A stretch of DNA of 64,000 nt from Lysobacter defluvii IMMIB APB-9 = DSM 18482 (GCF_000423325.1 NZ_AUHT01000008.1:124001-188000); one strand, 5' to 3'; counted from the first letter of the stretch, positions 42,601 through 52,232 are shown. The notes: generated from the sequence alone by a model not told the origin. Made by a program: numbers and translations.

Positions 42601-44126
42601 GCCCCGGCAGGATCCGCCGCGACGCGCAACCGCGACCACAGCGCGTCGACCCGCCGTTCGACTGCCGCGTCCAGCGCGATGGGCGTGCTCCAGGCGCGGC
42701 TGGTCTCACCGGGCCACTTGTTGGTGGCATCGATGCCCAGCTTGGAGCCGAGCCCGGCGACCGGGCTGGCGAAGTCGAGGTAGTCGATCGGGGTGTTCTC
42801 CACCAGCATCGTGTCGCGCGCCGGATCGACCCGGGTGGAGATCGCCCACAGCACCTGCGACCAGTCGCGCGCGTCGATGTCGTCGTCGACCACGACCACG
42901 AACTTGGTGTAGGTGAACTGGCGCAGCCAGGACCACACGCCCATCATCATGCGCCGCGCATGGCCCGCGTAGTGCTTGCGGATCGACACCACGGCGATGC
43001 GGTAGGAGCAGGCCTCCGGCGGCAGGTAGAAGTCCACCACCTCCGGGAACACCTTGCGCAGCAGCGGCACGAACACCTCGTTGAGCGCCATTGCCAGCAC
43101 CGAGGGCTCGTCGAACGGGGCGCGGCCCATGTAGCTGCCCTGGTAGATCGCGCCGTCGCGCATCCGCATGCGCTCGAGCGTCAGCACCGGGAAGTGGTCC
43201 TGCGCGTTGTAGTAGCCGGTGTGGTCGCCGAACGGGCCCTCCGGTGCGGTCTCCCCGGGATGGATCACGCCCTCCAGCACGATTTCCGCGCCGGCGGGCG
43301 CGTCCAGGCCGGTGCGCTCGCTGTGCCACACCCGGGTGCGCTCGGCGCGCAGCAGCCCGGCGAACTCGAACTCCGACAAGGTGTCCGGGACCGGCGCCAC
43401 GGCGGCCAGCAGCGTGGCCGGGTCGGTGCCGATCGCGACCAGGACGGGGAAGGGCCGGTCCGGGTGCAGGGCCTTCCACTCCGCGTAGTCCAGCGCGCCG
43501 CCGCGATGCGGTAGCCAGCGCATGATCACCCGGTCGCGGCCAATCACCTGCATGCGGTAGATGCCGATGTTCTGCCGCGGCTTGTTCGGGCCGCGGGTGA
43601 TCACCAGTCCGAGCGTGACCAGCCGCCCGGCATCCCCGGGCCAGCAACGCTGGATCGGCAGGCGTGACAGGTCGATGTCGCCGCCTTCCAGTACCTGCTC
43701 GTTGAAGGCCGCCTCGCGGACCGTGCGCGGCGCCACATGGGCCAGCTGCGCCAGCTCCGGCCAGCTCGACAGGGCCTGGCGCAGGCTGGACGGCCAGCGC
43801 GGCTCGCGGATCGAGGCCAGCAGTTCGCCCAGTTCACGCAGGCTGGCCAGGGGCCGGCCGGCGAGCGCGGCCTCGATGCGTTCGCGGTGGCCGAACAGGT
43901 TGCCCAGGAACGGGTGCCGCGAGCCGACAGGCCGTTCCATCAACAGTGCCGGCCCCCCAACTCGAAGGGCGCGCAGGCACAGCGAGGTCGACTCCAGTTC
44001 AGGGTCCACGGGGTCGGCCACGCGCGCGAGGCGGCCGTCACGCTCGAGACGGGACAGGAACGATCGGAGGTCGTGGAAGCTCAAGGCGGGCACCGGCGGC
44101 ACAGGGGCCGCCAGCGTCCATGCCAC
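42597..44126 (-). CDS. ubiD: UbiD-family 4-hydroxy-3-polyprenylbenzoate decarboxylase
   Basis: This 509-residue prenyl-FMN enzyme removes the carboxyl group of the ubiquinone precursor. It has the family motifs [32 protein letters not shown] and the catalytic E-x-E/D region around DYLDFASPV. The ATG at 44126 may be too early. E. coli UbiD starts about at [10 protein letters not shown], which is residue 15 here (TTG at 44084, or GTG codons at 44102 and 44093). Transcription from the FNR box at 44141 would start near 44106, inside the first codons. The ubiU box overlaps its 3' end. Confidence 0.9.
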   Translation of the reverse strand: MAWTLAAPVPPVPALSFHDLRSFLSRLERDGRLARVADPVDPELESTSLCLRALRVGGPALLMERPVGSRHPFLGNLFGHRERIEAALAGRPLASLRELGELLASIREPRWPSSLRQALSSWPELAQLAHVAPRTVREAAFNEQVLEGGDIDLSRLPIQRCWPGDAGRLVTLGLVITRGPNKPRQNIGIYRMQVIGRDRVIMRWLPHRGGALDYAEWKALHPDRPFPVLVAIGTDPATLLAAVAPVPDTLSEFEFAGLLRAERTRVWHSERTGLDAPAGAEIVLEGVIHPGETAPEGPFGDHTGYYNAQDHFPVLTLERMRMRDGAIYQGSYMGRAPFDEPSVLAMALNEVFVPLLRKVFPEVVDFYLPPEACSYRIAVVSIRKHYAGHARRMMMGVWSWLRQFTYTKFVVVVDDDIDARDWSQVLWAISTRVDPARDTMLVENTPIDYLDFASPVAGLGSKLGIDATNKWPGETSRAWSTPIALDAAVERRVDALWSRLRVAADPAGA

Positions 44127-44140
44127 GGCGGTGCCGTGCC

Positions 44141-44154
44141 TTGATGGCGGTCAA
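44141..44154 (-). promoter_or_regulatory. FNR/Dnr-type box between the CysK-like gene and ubiD
   Basis: TTGATGGCGGTCAA is centred only 21 bases before the ATG at 44126. If it activates at the usual -41.5, the ubiD start is downstream of 44106. Confidence 0.65.
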
Positions 44155-44189
44155 GCCAGCCCCGGACGCCGCGGGCCCCGGCCGTGCCC

Positions 44190-45278
44190 TCAGTCCAGCG
44201 GGTGCCACTCCCCGCTTCGTAGCGTCTCGCGCAGCGCCTTCTCCGCCGGGGCCGGGTCCAGCCCGTTGCGGCGGAGCCAGTCCGGGCAGTACAGCGTCTG
44301 GTCGTAGCGCTCGCCCGGGTCGCACAGCAGGCTGACGATGCTGCCTTCCTCGCCGCGCTCGCGCATGCGGGTGGCCAGCTGCAGGCAGGCGACCAGGTTG
44401 GTGCCCGACGAGCCGCCATAGCGCCGGCCGATCTGTTCTTCCAGCAGCCTCATCGCCGCGATGGAGGCCGCGTCGGGTACCTCGATCACCTCGTCGACGA
44501 CCTCGAACAGGAAGCCTGGCTCGACCCGGCAGCGGCCGATGCCCTCGATGACGGCGGGGCGGTCGACGGTGATGCTGCGGTCGTTCGCGCGCCAGCCCAC
44601 CGCGAACGCGGCACCCTCCGGCTCGGCCACGCACAGCCGGGTCTGCAGGCCGCGGTAACGCAGGTAGCGGCCGATCGTGGCCGAGGTCCCGCCGGTGCCG
44701 GCACCGCACACGATCCACGACGGATCCGGGTGCGGTTCGGCCGCGAGCTGGCCGATGATCGACTCGGCGATGTTGTTGTTGCCGCGCCAGTCGGTGGCGC
44801 GCTCGGCCTGCCCGAACTGGTCCAGGTGGCAGGCGCCGCGTTCGGCATGCCAGGCGGCGCGCGCGTAGACCTCGCCCGGGTCGTCGACCAGGTCGACCTT
44901 GCCGCCCAGTACCTCGACGTCGGTGATCTTGCGTGGAGCGGTCGCGCGCGGCATCACCGCGGTGAACTGCAGCCCCAGCATGCGCGCGAACCAGGCCTCG
45001 GAGATGGCCGTGCTGCCCGAGGAGGCATCGACCACCGGCTGGCCGGGGCTCAACTTGCCGTTGCACAGCGCGTACAGGTACAGCGAACGCGCCAGCCGGT
45101 GCTTGAGGCTGCCGGTCGGGTGCGCCGCCTCGTCCTTGAAGTAGAACTCGATGTTCGGGAAGCCCGGGAACTCGATCCGCAGCAGGTGCGTGTCGGCCGA
45201 GCGGGCTGCCTCGCGGCGCAGGGTGGCCAGTGCGTCGACCAGCCACTGGCGGGTGGCGGCGTTGGCGGGAGTCCTCAT
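44190..45278 (-). CDS. PLP-dependent cysteine synthase-family protein
   Basis: This 362-residue fold type II PLP enzyme has the cofactor Lys in the PTGSLKHR motif (about residue 59), the substrate loop SSGSTAISEAW and the phosphate loop GAGTGGTSATIG. It is a relative of cysteine synthase and cystathionine beta-synthase, but it lacks the usual biosynthetic context (no cysE or cysM nearby). It overlaps the upstream decarboxylase by four bases in an operon led by nnrS. The substrate is unknown. Confidence 0.85.
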   Translation of the reverse strand: MRTPANAATRQWLVDALATLRREAARSADTHLLRIEFPGFPNIEFYFKDEAAHPTGSLKHRLARSLYLYALCNGKLSPGQPVVDASSGSTAISEAWFARMLGLQFTAVMPRATAPRKITDVEVLGGKVDLVDDPGEVYARAAWHAERGACHLDQFGQAERATDWRGNNNIAESIIGQLAAEPHPDPSWIVCGAGTGGTSATIGRYLRYRGLQTRLCVAEPEGAAFAVGWRANDRSITVDRPAVIEGIGRCRVEPGFLFEVVDEVIEVPDAASIAAMRLLEEQIGRRYGGSSGTNLVACLQLATRMRERGEEGSIVSLLCDPGERYDQTLYCPDWLRRNGLDPAPAEKALRETLRSGEWHPLD

Positions 45279-47254
45279 GCCTGCAGGGCGCGGATGCGCT
45301 GCGCGAGGAACTCCAGGTAACGGTCGATATAGCTGATGCCGTTGGCGTGGTCGACGAGATACGGGTTCATGAGCGTATGGCGGAGGATCAACAGATGATC
45401 ATCATCGCCATCGCCCTCCTCGTCCAGTGTCGAAGGATCAAGGCCGACGTCCCGCAGGATCCGCGCCATTTCCGCCCCGCCCACCGCTTGCGGGCGCAGC
45501 GTGGTGGTGGTGCCGAAGAACTCCCGCATCTGCAACGGCTGCCTGCCGTCGGTACGCAGCTCCCGGTGCAGTGCGCGCACGAAGGCGTTGGCGACCTCCA
45601 GCCGCTCGTTCCCGTGCGGATTGATCGCCAGGCACACCAGGTTGCTGTCCGGGGCGAAGGGCACCACGACGCGCGCGACGCCCTCCAGCTCCTGTGCCAG
45701 CCGGTCAGCGGCCTCGTGGAAGGCCTCGGCTGCCAGGATCGTCTGCCGGGGCAACTGGCCGAAGTGTGCATGGTCGAGCGGCAGCACCTTGTGGCTGACG
45801 TAGACGGCCGCGGCCGCCGCACCGGACTTGGAGCCTTCCGGGATGAACTGGCCGAGCCGGCGGTAGCGCGCGAGGTACTCCTCGGAGCGCCCGTCGCGCG
45901 CCGCGTCCTCGTGGAACACGTAGTCGGCAGACTCGGCCAGCAGCGCGGTCGCCCGGTGGTCGCGGCAGATGAACGCCCCGGCCCCGTATGGCAGGTAGCC
46001 CAGCTTGTGCGGATCGACCGTGACCGAGTCCGTCCTCCCCAGCGCGGCGAAGGCGGCGTGGACCTCGGGCTGCGGGAACCGGCGGAACCCCTGCCGGACT
46101 TCGTGCAGCGGGCGGAAGCTGCCGTCGGGATTGCGGAACAGCGACGCCAGGTAGCCGCCCCAGGCGCCATCGACATGGACACTGAATCCCAGCCCCCGCT
46201 CACGCCATTCGTCGCGCGCGTCGACCACCGCATCCACGGGGTCGACGGTGCCGTATTCGGTGGTGCCCAGCACCGCGACCGCCATGAGCACGGGCTGGCG
46301 CTCGCGCTGGCAGCGCTCCAGCGCCTGCTCCAGCGCGACCGGGTCCAGGCGCATGCCGCGTTCGGGGAGCAGCTCCAGCTGGTCGCGTCCGAGGCCGAGC
46401 AGCTTCAGTCCCTTGCTCCACGAGTAGTGCGCGGTGATCGGGGCCAGTACCTTCGGGACCTTGAGCTGCGGATGCCGGGCGAAGAAGTCGACCAGCCCCA
46501 GCGTCTCCACGCGCTCGGCGGCGAGCGCGGCGCTCCAGTGCCGGCGCTCGCGCGGGGGCAGGCCGGCCAGCCAGGTGGTCCAGTCCGACAGCAGCGCGAT
46601 CGACGCGTCCGGGCCCAGGTTGAACGCGGCCCAGTCGTCTTCGGGCACGTCGATGGCGGGCACGCCCGCGGCGCGCAATGCCACCGGGAACGCCTTCAAC
46701 GCCAGTGCGAGCCGCAACGCCTGGTAGTTGGCGAGGGTCCCGCCGGAGGTCAGGTGGCCGAACGCGCAGTCGGGCCGCTGCGGATCGTCGGGATAGCCGA
46801 CCATCCTGGCCAGCTGCAGGCCCGCCTGGACTTCCAGGTCGATGGTGACCGGCGCGGCGTCTTCGCTGACGTTGTTGGGGTTGTAGGGCAGGGTGAGGAT
46901 CTGCGCCGCCAGGCCCGGGAGCAGCAGGTCGGACGCCATGTGGCCGACATAGCGCGGGCTGTGGAACGGTACCGAACGCTTCAGCGCGGCCGACAACAGG
47001 TGCAGTTCGCGGCGCATCCGCGCCTCGAACGCCTGGTAGCCGGGGCGCGATGCGGCATCGGTGGGGATCGCCGGCGGGTCCTCGGGGTGGAAGTTGCGTC
47101 GCCAGTAGACGTGGTCGCGAAGGAACTCCAGCACCAGTTTCTCGAGCAGGCTGTCGTTCTCTGCGTACGGCCCGAGGAACATCGCGTGCAGACCGTCCGG
47201 CCCCGCCTCCGGAGCGGGCACCGCCGCAAGCCGTGCCTCAGCCGACGACGCCAT
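45275..47254 (-). CDS. Group II PLP-dependent decarboxylase-like protein
   Basis: This 659-residue fold type I PLP enzyme resembles glutamate/tyrosine decarboxylases. It has the cofactor Lys in VTVDPHKLGYLPYGAG, the aspartate region HVDGAWGGYLAS and TSGGTLANYQALR. It is longer than usual, with an N-terminal part of about 110 residues and an acidic C-terminal insert (EEGDGDDD). I chose the ATG at 47254, which overlaps the sirB2 stop by 17 bases. It is translationally coupled to the CysK-like gene. The substrate is unknown, and an amino acid produced by that enzyme is possible. Confidence 0.85.
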   Translation of the reverse strand: MASSAEARLAAVPAPEAGPDGLHAMFLGPYAENDSLLEKLVLEFLRDHVYWRRNFHPEDPPAIPTDAASRPGYQAFEARMRRELHLLSAALKRSVPFHSPRYVGHMASDLLLPGLAAQILTLPYNPNNVSEDAAPVTIDLEVQAGLQLARMVGYPDDPQRPDCAFGHLTSGGTLANYQALRLALALKAFPVALRAAGVPAIDVPEDDWAAFNLGPDASIALLSDWTTWLAGLPPRERRHWSAALAAERVETLGLVDFFARHPQLKVPKVLAPITAHYSWSKGLKLLGLGRDQLELLPERGMRLDPVALEQALERCQRERQPVLMAVAVLGTTEYGTVDPVDAVVDARDEWRERGLGFSVHVDGAWGGYLASLFRNPDGSFRPLHEVRQGFRRFPQPEVHAAFAALGRTDSVTVDPHKLGYLPYGAGAFICRDHRATALLAESADYVFHEDAARDGRSEEYLARYRRLGQFIPEGSKSGAAAAAVYVSHKVLPLDHAHFGQLPRQTILAAEAFHEAADRLAQELEGVARVVVPFAPDSNLVCLAINPHGNERLEVANAFVRALHRELRTDGRQPLQMREFFGTTTTLRPQAVGGAEMARILRDVGLDPSTLDEEGDGDDDHLLILRHTLMNPYLVDHANGISYIDRYLEFLAQRIRALQA

Positions 47255-47639
47255 GCAGGAACCCCAGCGGATGGTGTGCGCGAGCGATGGTGTAGACCAT
47301 GCCGAAGGTCGCCAGCGCCGCGACGTAGCACGCAATGCGCGCGCCTCGCCCGGCGGCGCGGCGCATCGCGAACACGCCTAGCACGATGTACAGCACCAGC
47401 AGCACGAGCTTGGCGGTGAGCCAGCCGTTGGCGAAGAACGCGCTGGGCAGCAGGGTCAGCAGCATCAACGCGGCGGTCAGCAGGCCCGTGTCGATGACGT
47501 AGCTGGTGATGCGTACCGCGGTCCAGCGCGGCCAGCGCATGCCGGCGATGGCGGCCAGCCCACGCACGGCGAAGAACGCGCCGCTGAGCAGGGCCAATCC
47601 GACATGGGCGTGCTTGATCTGGGGATAGAACTCGATCAT
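47238..47639 (-). CDS. SirB2-family membrane protein
   Basis: This 133-residue protein has four membrane helices and the SirB2/invasion-gene-expression-up-regulator pattern (HAHVGLALLSGAFFAVRG, ITSYVIDTGLL, ARAHHPLG). Related proteins occur with NO-metabolism and quinone genes, but their function is unsettled. Two His-rich motifs could bind heme. It lies 19 bases after nnrS and overlaps the decarboxylase. Confidence 0.8.
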   Translation of the reverse strand: MIEFYPQIKHAHVGLALLSGAFFAVRGLAAIAGMRWPRWTAVRITSYVIDTGLLTAALMLLTLLPSAFFANGWLTAKLVLLVLYIVLGVFAMRRAAGRGARIACYVAALATFGMVYTIARAHHPLGFLHGVVG

Positions 47640-47658
47640 CGAAGAGCGTCCTGGTTCG

Positions 47659-48888
47659 TCATCCGGGGCGGCCGTCCGCACGCGGGCTGAGGTAGATCCG
47701 CCCCAGGCGCAGCACCCACGGCAGGAAGGCGACCAGCCAGCCCACCGCCGCGATCGCGTGCCAGGCCAGCATGTCCGGAAGCGCCTCCGCCAGTACCCGG
47801 GCCGCAGCGACCACCTGGATGGCGACGAAGGCGAACCAGGCCACCGCCGGCATGTACAGCTTCTGGCCCGCGTGCCCCTGGGTGACCCGGGTAACCATGG
47901 CCACCAGCACGCTGCCGAAGAAGCCGACGAACAGCGCATGCGCCGGGCCGCGGCCGAGCCAATACACGCCGGTCAGTTCGTAGGCGATCGACTGCGTGGT
48001 GTACAGGGCGAAGGCCAGCGGCAGCCAGGCGAGGCCAACGAACAGCACCGTCAGCAGCCCGGGCTTGTCGCCGCGCGGCCACCACTTCCACAGCATCAGC
48101 GCGCTGAGCGCCAGCAGCGGCAGGTCCACCAGCCAGAGCCAGCCGTAGGCATGGAACAGCTCCAGCAGCATGTGCCCCAGCACCAGCGGCCACATCGCCG
48201 CCAGCAGCCAGAACGGGCGCCAGGCCTCGTAGCCGGGCACCACGCGGCTGGCGAAGAACGGGAACATCCGGTGGGCGACGGTGAAGTACACCGGCAGCAG
48301 CAGCCCGAAAGTGCCCAGCTTGATGCTGGCCATCACCCACATGGCGCTGGCGCCGAGCATCGCCGCCGTCCAGGCTGCCAGCCCGACCAGGCCCAGCAGC
48401 AGCGCGGCCAGGCACGAGCGTGCATGCCAGGTGGTGCCGGCCTCGCGCCAGGTCAGCGGCGCCAGCGTGGCCACGCCGGCCAGCCAGCCGGCGATGGTCA
48501 TCCACAGGCCGACGGTGATGCCCGCCTCCCAGCCGAGCACGCCCAACAGGGTGGCGAGCTGCCCGCCCATCAGGCCGACGCCCACCGGCGCATAGCGCCA
48601 GCGCTCGAACTCCGGCTGACCCATCCACTTCGGGAAGGTCGTCAGCAGGAAACCGAAGAAGAAGCTCGGCAGCACTTGGTACTGCATGATGAAGGCGTGC
48701 AGCCAGCCGGCGTAGGGATCGGGCTGGTGCATCTGCAGCACGCCGGGCCAGCGGGCTGATACCAGCCAGGCGGCCCACCAGGCCATGGCCAGCAGCAGGT
48801 TGCTGGAACCGACGAAGAACATCAGCCGATGGGGTGCGGCACCGAGCAGGCGCGGCGAGGGACGTCCTTGCGATGGAAGGCTGTTCAT
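47659..48888 (-). CDS. nnrS: NnrS, heme-copper membrane protein for NO stress
   Basis: This 409-residue protein has twelve or so membrane helices and the NnrS signatures PYAGWLHAFIMQYQVLPSFF, VAHRMFPFFASRVVPGYE and HALFVGFFGSVLVAMVTRVTQGH. NnrS protects cells from NO-derived damage to iron. I chose the ATG at 48888. An FNR box is centred 43 bases upstream, so the message would have almost no leader. It leads an operon with sirB2 and two PLP-enzyme genes. Confidence 0.93.
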   Translation of the reverse strand: MNSLPSQGRPSPRLLGAAPHRLMFFVGSSNLLLAMAWWAAWLVSARWPGVLQMHQPDPYAGWLHAFIMQYQVLPSFFFGFLLTTFPKWMGQPEFERWRYAPVGVGLMGGQLATLLGVLGWEAGITVGLWMTIAGWLAGVATLAPLTWREAGTTWHARSCLAALLLGLVGLAAWTAAMLGASAMWVMASIKLGTFGLLLPVYFTVAHRMFPFFASRVVPGYEAWRPFWLLAAMWPLVLGHMLLELFHAYGWLWLVDLPLLALSALMLWKWWPRGDKPGLLTVLFVGLAWLPLAFALYTTQSIAYELTGVYWLGRGPAHALFVGFFGSVLVAMVTRVTQGHAGQKLYMPAVAWFAFVAIQVVAAARVLAEALPDMLAWHAIAAVGWLVAFLPWVLRLGRIYLSPRADGRPG

Positions 48889-48924
48889 GCCGTGCAGTGT
48901 CGCAACGGCGGAGTGGCCGGCGCA

Positions 48925-48938
48925 TTGATCCATGTCAG
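48925..48938 (-). promoter_or_regulatory. FNR/Dnr-type box upstream of nnrS
   Basis: TTGATCCATGTCAG is centred 43 bases before the nnrS ATG. Confidence 0.75.
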
Positions 48939-48960
48939 GGACCGGTCCCCACGAACCATG

Positions 48961-48986
48961 GAAAAGGGGCGGCCGTGGCCGCCCCT
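48961..48986 (-). terminator. Rho-independent terminator of the NO reductase gene
   Basis: On the minus strand the stem AGGGGCGGCC/GGCCGCCCCT with a two-base loop runs into TTTTC. It starts 44 bases after the norB stop and ends 23 bases before the nnrS FNR box. Confidence 0.85.
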
Positions 48987-49029
48987 CTCCAAGCCGGGCT
49001 CGCACCCGGCGCTTACCGCGAGCCGCCCG

Positions 49030-51330
49030 TCAGCCGGCTTCCTGCCCGCGGATCCGGGCAAGTTCGCGCTGCTGCCGCGAGGCCTCCGACACCGGGCGCG
49101 GACCCAGCCACAGCGAGATCACGAACAGCGCGACCAGGAACGCGCCGATCGCCAGCACCGTATCGCCGGGCACCCGCAGCCAGACCAGCACGTCGATGAT
49201 CGGCCGGGTCATGAACTCCGCCGAGCGCGCATACCAGTAGCCGTGCGTCAGGTTGGCCTCCAGCTGCAGCACGCCCATCGGCAGCAGGGTGAGCACCGTC
49301 ATCAGCGCCAGACCGATGTTGAAGCTCCAGAACGCACCGCTCAGCAGGCCGTTGAGCCAGCGGCGCTCGGGCCGCATGCCGCGCAGGCAGTACAGCATCA
49401 GGCCGATGCCGAGCATGCCGTAGACGCCGAACAGCGCCGTGTGCCCGTGGGCCGCGGTCAGGTTGGTGCCCTGCATGTAGAACAGCGCCAGCGGGGTGTT
49501 GATCAGGAAGCCGAGCAGGCCGGCGCCCACCAGGTTCCAGAAGCTGACCGCGATGAAGAACAGGATCGGCCACTTGTAGCGCGCCATCCACGGCGTGGCG
49601 CGCCCGTTCTTCCACGTGTCGTAGGCCTCCAGGCCGATCAGCGCCAGCGGCACCACCTCCAGCGCCGAGATGCTCGCGCCCAGGGCGATGATGCCCGTGG
49701 TGACGCCGGCGAAGTACAGGTGGTGGAACATCCCCAGCACGCCGCCGGCCATGAACACGATGGTGGCGAACAGCACGTTGATCGTCGCCGACTTGCCGCG
49801 CACCAGGCCCAGGCGCACGAAGATGAAGCTGATCACCGCGACCGCGAAGACTTCGAAGAAGCCCTCGACCCACAGGTGCACGATCCAGAAGCGCCAGTAG
49901 GTGATGATCGAGATGTGGGTGCTCTCGCGCCACATCAGGCCGGCGCCGAACAACAGCGCGATCGCGACCGTGGAGAGGAAGAACAGCCCGGCGATGGAGG
50001 TGATCTCGCTCTTGCGCCGCAGGGCCGGCCACAGCGCCCGGCCCATCAGCACCAGCCACAGCAGCAGGCCGATGAACAGGAAGATCTGCCAGAAGCGGCC
50101 GATGTCGGTGTACTCCCAGCCCTGGTGGCCGAACCAGAAGTTGTGGGCCAGCCCGAGCTTCTGCATCACCGCGAACCACTGCCCGGCGAACGCCCCCACC
50201 ACGATGATGATCAGGCAGGCGAACAGGAAGTTGACGCCGGCGCGCTGGAACTTCGGCTCGTGCCCTGACATCGCCGGCGCGAGGTACAGGCCGGTCGCCA
50301 GCCAGGCGACCGCGATCCACAGGATCGCCAGCTGCGTGTGCCAGGTGCGGGTCAGGGCGTAGGGCAGGATCTCCGCCAGGGCGAAGCCGTACGCCTCCTG
50401 GCCTTCGACCTGGTAGTGCGCGGTGGTCGCGCCCAGGAGGATCTGGGTCAGGAACAGGGCCATCACCAGCCAGAAGTACTTGCCGATGGCTCGCATCGAG
50501 GGGGTGACCACGATGCTGAGCGACGGATCCTGCAGCGGCGGTTCCACCTTGGGCTCACGGCCATGCCAGACGGCGTAGTGCCACCCGAGCAGGCCGATGC
50601 CCGCGATCATGAACAGGATCGAGAACATCGACCACATGAAGCTGCTGGCGCTGGGCGTGTTGCCGATCAGCGGCTCGTGCGGGAAGTTGTGGGTGTAGGT
50701 CAGCCCGGTGTCGTCGCCACGCTCGGTCCCGGTCGCCCACGACGCCCAGAAGAAGAACGCGGTCATCTGCCGGCGGTGTTCCGCCTCCGGCACCGGGTTC
50801 TCGCGCAGCGCGTAGGCTTCGCGCAGGTCGGCGGTGGCCGGGTCGTCGGAGAACACGCTCATGTAGTGCGCGGCGACGGTGTCGATCGCCGCCGCGCGCT
50901 CGTCGGTGATGGTGATCGTCCCCGTGGCCGGGTCGTAGGTGTTGGCGCGGAACCGGGGCCGCAGCTGCGCCTCCAGCCTTGCCTTTTCGCCCTCGTCGAG
51001 CTCGGCGTACGCCATGCCGAACTGCTCGCGCGCCCGCATGTCGAGGATGGCGACGAGTTCGCGATGCAGCCACTCGGCCGACCAGTCGGGCGCGAGCAGG
51101 GCCCCGTGGCCCCAGATCGAGCCGTTGTGGTGCCCGCCGATGCTCTGCCACACCTGGCGGCCGGTCTCGATGTCCTCGCGGGTGTAGACCACCCGCCCGC
51201 TCTCGGTGACGACCTGCTCCGGAATGGGGGGCGCGGTCTGGTAGATGTCCCGCCCGATCCAAAGCATGATCCCGAAACTGACGATGAGCAGGGCGCCGAG
51301 CCCCATCCACAATCGCCTCGTCGTATCCAT
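49030..51330 (-). CDS. norB: Quinol-dependent nitric oxide reductase (qNor)
   Basis: This 766-residue membrane enzyme reduces NO to N2O with electrons from quinol. An N-terminal extension with a periplasmic domain (about residues 35-220, SIGGHHNGSIWGHGALLAPD) is fused to the twelve-helix catalytic core (TRTWHTQLAILW, HLWVEGFFEVF, GVLGMFHHLYFAG, HGHTALFGVYGM). There is no separate norC, as expected for the qNor class. A strong FNR box is centred 63 bases upstream, and an Fnr-type regulator gene precedes it. Confidence 0.96.
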   Translation of the reverse strand: MDTTRRLWMGLGALLIVSFGIMLWIGRDIYQTAPPIPEQVVTESGRVVYTREDIETGRQVWQSIGGHHNGSIWGHGALLAPDWSAEWLHRELVAILDMRAREQFGMAYAELDEGEKARLEAQLRPRFRANTYDPATGTITITDERAAAIDTVAAHYMSVFSDDPATADLREAYALRENPVPEAEHRRQMTAFFFWASWATGTERGDDTGLTYTHNFPHEPLIGNTPSASSFMWSMFSILFMIAGIGLLGWHYAVWHGREPKVEPPLQDPSLSIVVTPSMRAIGKYFWLVMALFLTQILLGATTAHYQVEGQEAYGFALAEILPYALTRTWHTQLAILWIAVAWLATGLYLAPAMSGHEPKFQRAGVNFLFACLIIIVVGAFAGQWFAVMQKLGLAHNFWFGHQGWEYTDIGRFWQIFLFIGLLLWLVLMGRALWPALRRKSEITSIAGLFFLSTVAIALLFGAGLMWRESTHISIITYWRFWIVHLWVEGFFEVFAVAVISFIFVRLGLVRGKSATINVLFATIVFMAGGVLGMFHHLYFAGVTTGIIALGASISALEVVPLALIGLEAYDTWKNGRATPWMARYKWPILFFIAVSFWNLVGAGLLGFLINTPLALFYMQGTNLTAAHGHTALFGVYGMLGIGLMLYCLRGMRPERRWLNGLLSGAFWSFNIGLALMTVLTLLPMGVLQLEANLTHGYWYARSAEFMTRPIIDVLVWLRVPGDTVLAIGAFLVALFVISLWLGPRPVSEASRQQRELARIRGQEAG

Positions 51331-51386
51331 GGTGCGCTCTCCCGGAAAAGGTTGCGGAAGTCTGGTTCCGGGCGCGCGCGGCCGGG

Positions 51387-51400
51387 CTGACCTGGATCAA
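51387..51400 (-). promoter_or_regulatory. FNR/Dnr-type box upstream of norB
   Basis: CTGACCTGGATCAA is centred 63 bases before the norB ATG and is identical to the intragenic box in the ubiT fusion. Confidence 0.8.
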
Positions 51401-51460
51401 GTCAGCTGGCGTTTGGGGTTCGAAAGGTTCTGCCGGGGTGCACGATCCGGCAGGGGGGCA

Positions 51461-52213
51461 TCAGCTGCGTAGCACCGGCCCGGCCAGCTCTTCCAGCCGG
51501 TCGCGGTCGGCAAGCTCCAGGTCGCGCCGGTCGACCTGGACCAGGCCATCGCGCTGGAAGCGCTTGAGCACCCGGCTGACGGTCTCCGGCGCCAGCCGCA
51601 GGTAGTTGGCGATGTCGGTGCGCGGCATCGTCAGCTGGAAGCGGTTGGGCGAGAAGCCGCGGGCGGCGAGGCGCCGCGACAGGCCGACCAGGAACGCGGC
51701 CATGCGCTGGTCGGCCGTCCAGTCCCCGGCCAGCAGGGCGGCGCGGCCGATGTCGCGGCTGAGCAGCCGGAACAGGTGGCGCTGCAACCCGGGCAGCTGG
51801 GTCGCCAGCACCGAGATCTTCGGGAATGAGAAGCGGCACAGCATGACCGTGTCCAGCGCGACCGCGTTGACCGGGTAGCGGTCGCCGTCGATGCCGTCCA
51901 GGCCGATCACCTCGCCGGGCAGGAAGAAGCCCAGCACGTGCTCGCGGCCGTCGCGGTCGATCATGTAGGTCTTGACCGTCCCCGCGCGTACGGCGGCAAT
52001 CGCCTCGAACGGATCGCCCTCGCGGAAGATGTGGTCGCCGGCATGTAGCGGGCCGGTGTGCTCGACCAGCATGTGCAGGTCGCGCAGGCCGCTCTTGTCC
52101 ATGCCCTCGTCCAGGCAGGCCTGGGAGAAGGCACAGGTCGAGCAGAACCGGTACTCGTCGCCGTCATCGGCGAGCGTACGCACGTCCTGGCGCGGGAAGG
52201 GCGTCAGCGCCAC
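51461..52213 (-). CDS. Second Fnr-type regulator, clustered with hemN and norB
   Basis: This 250-residue CRP-family protein keeps the four cluster cysteines of FNR: Cys24, Cys27, Cys33 (FCSTCAFSQAC) and Cys126 (VMLCRFSF). The recognition helix again reads ETVSR. It is a clear paralogue of the regulator at 38447, about 20 kb away, with a different effector-domain sequence. It follows hemN by 19 bases and precedes norB, so it may be the one that serves denitrification. It could sense oxygen or NO through its cluster. Confidence 0.88.
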   Translation of the reverse strand: MALTPFPRQDVRTLADDGDEYRFCSTCAFSQACLDEGMDKSGLRDLHMLVEHTGPLHAGDHIFREGDPFEAIAAVRAGTVKTYMIDRDGREHVLGFFLPGEVIGLDGIDGDRYPVNAVALDTVMLCRFSFPKISVLATQLPGLQRHLFRLLSRDIGRAALLAGDWTADQRMAAFLVGLSRRLAARGFSPNRFQLTMPRTDIANYLRLAPETVSRVLKRFQRDGLVQVDRRDLELADRDRLEELAGPVLRS

Positions 52214-52232
52214 CGGGCAACCCCCGTGCGGC

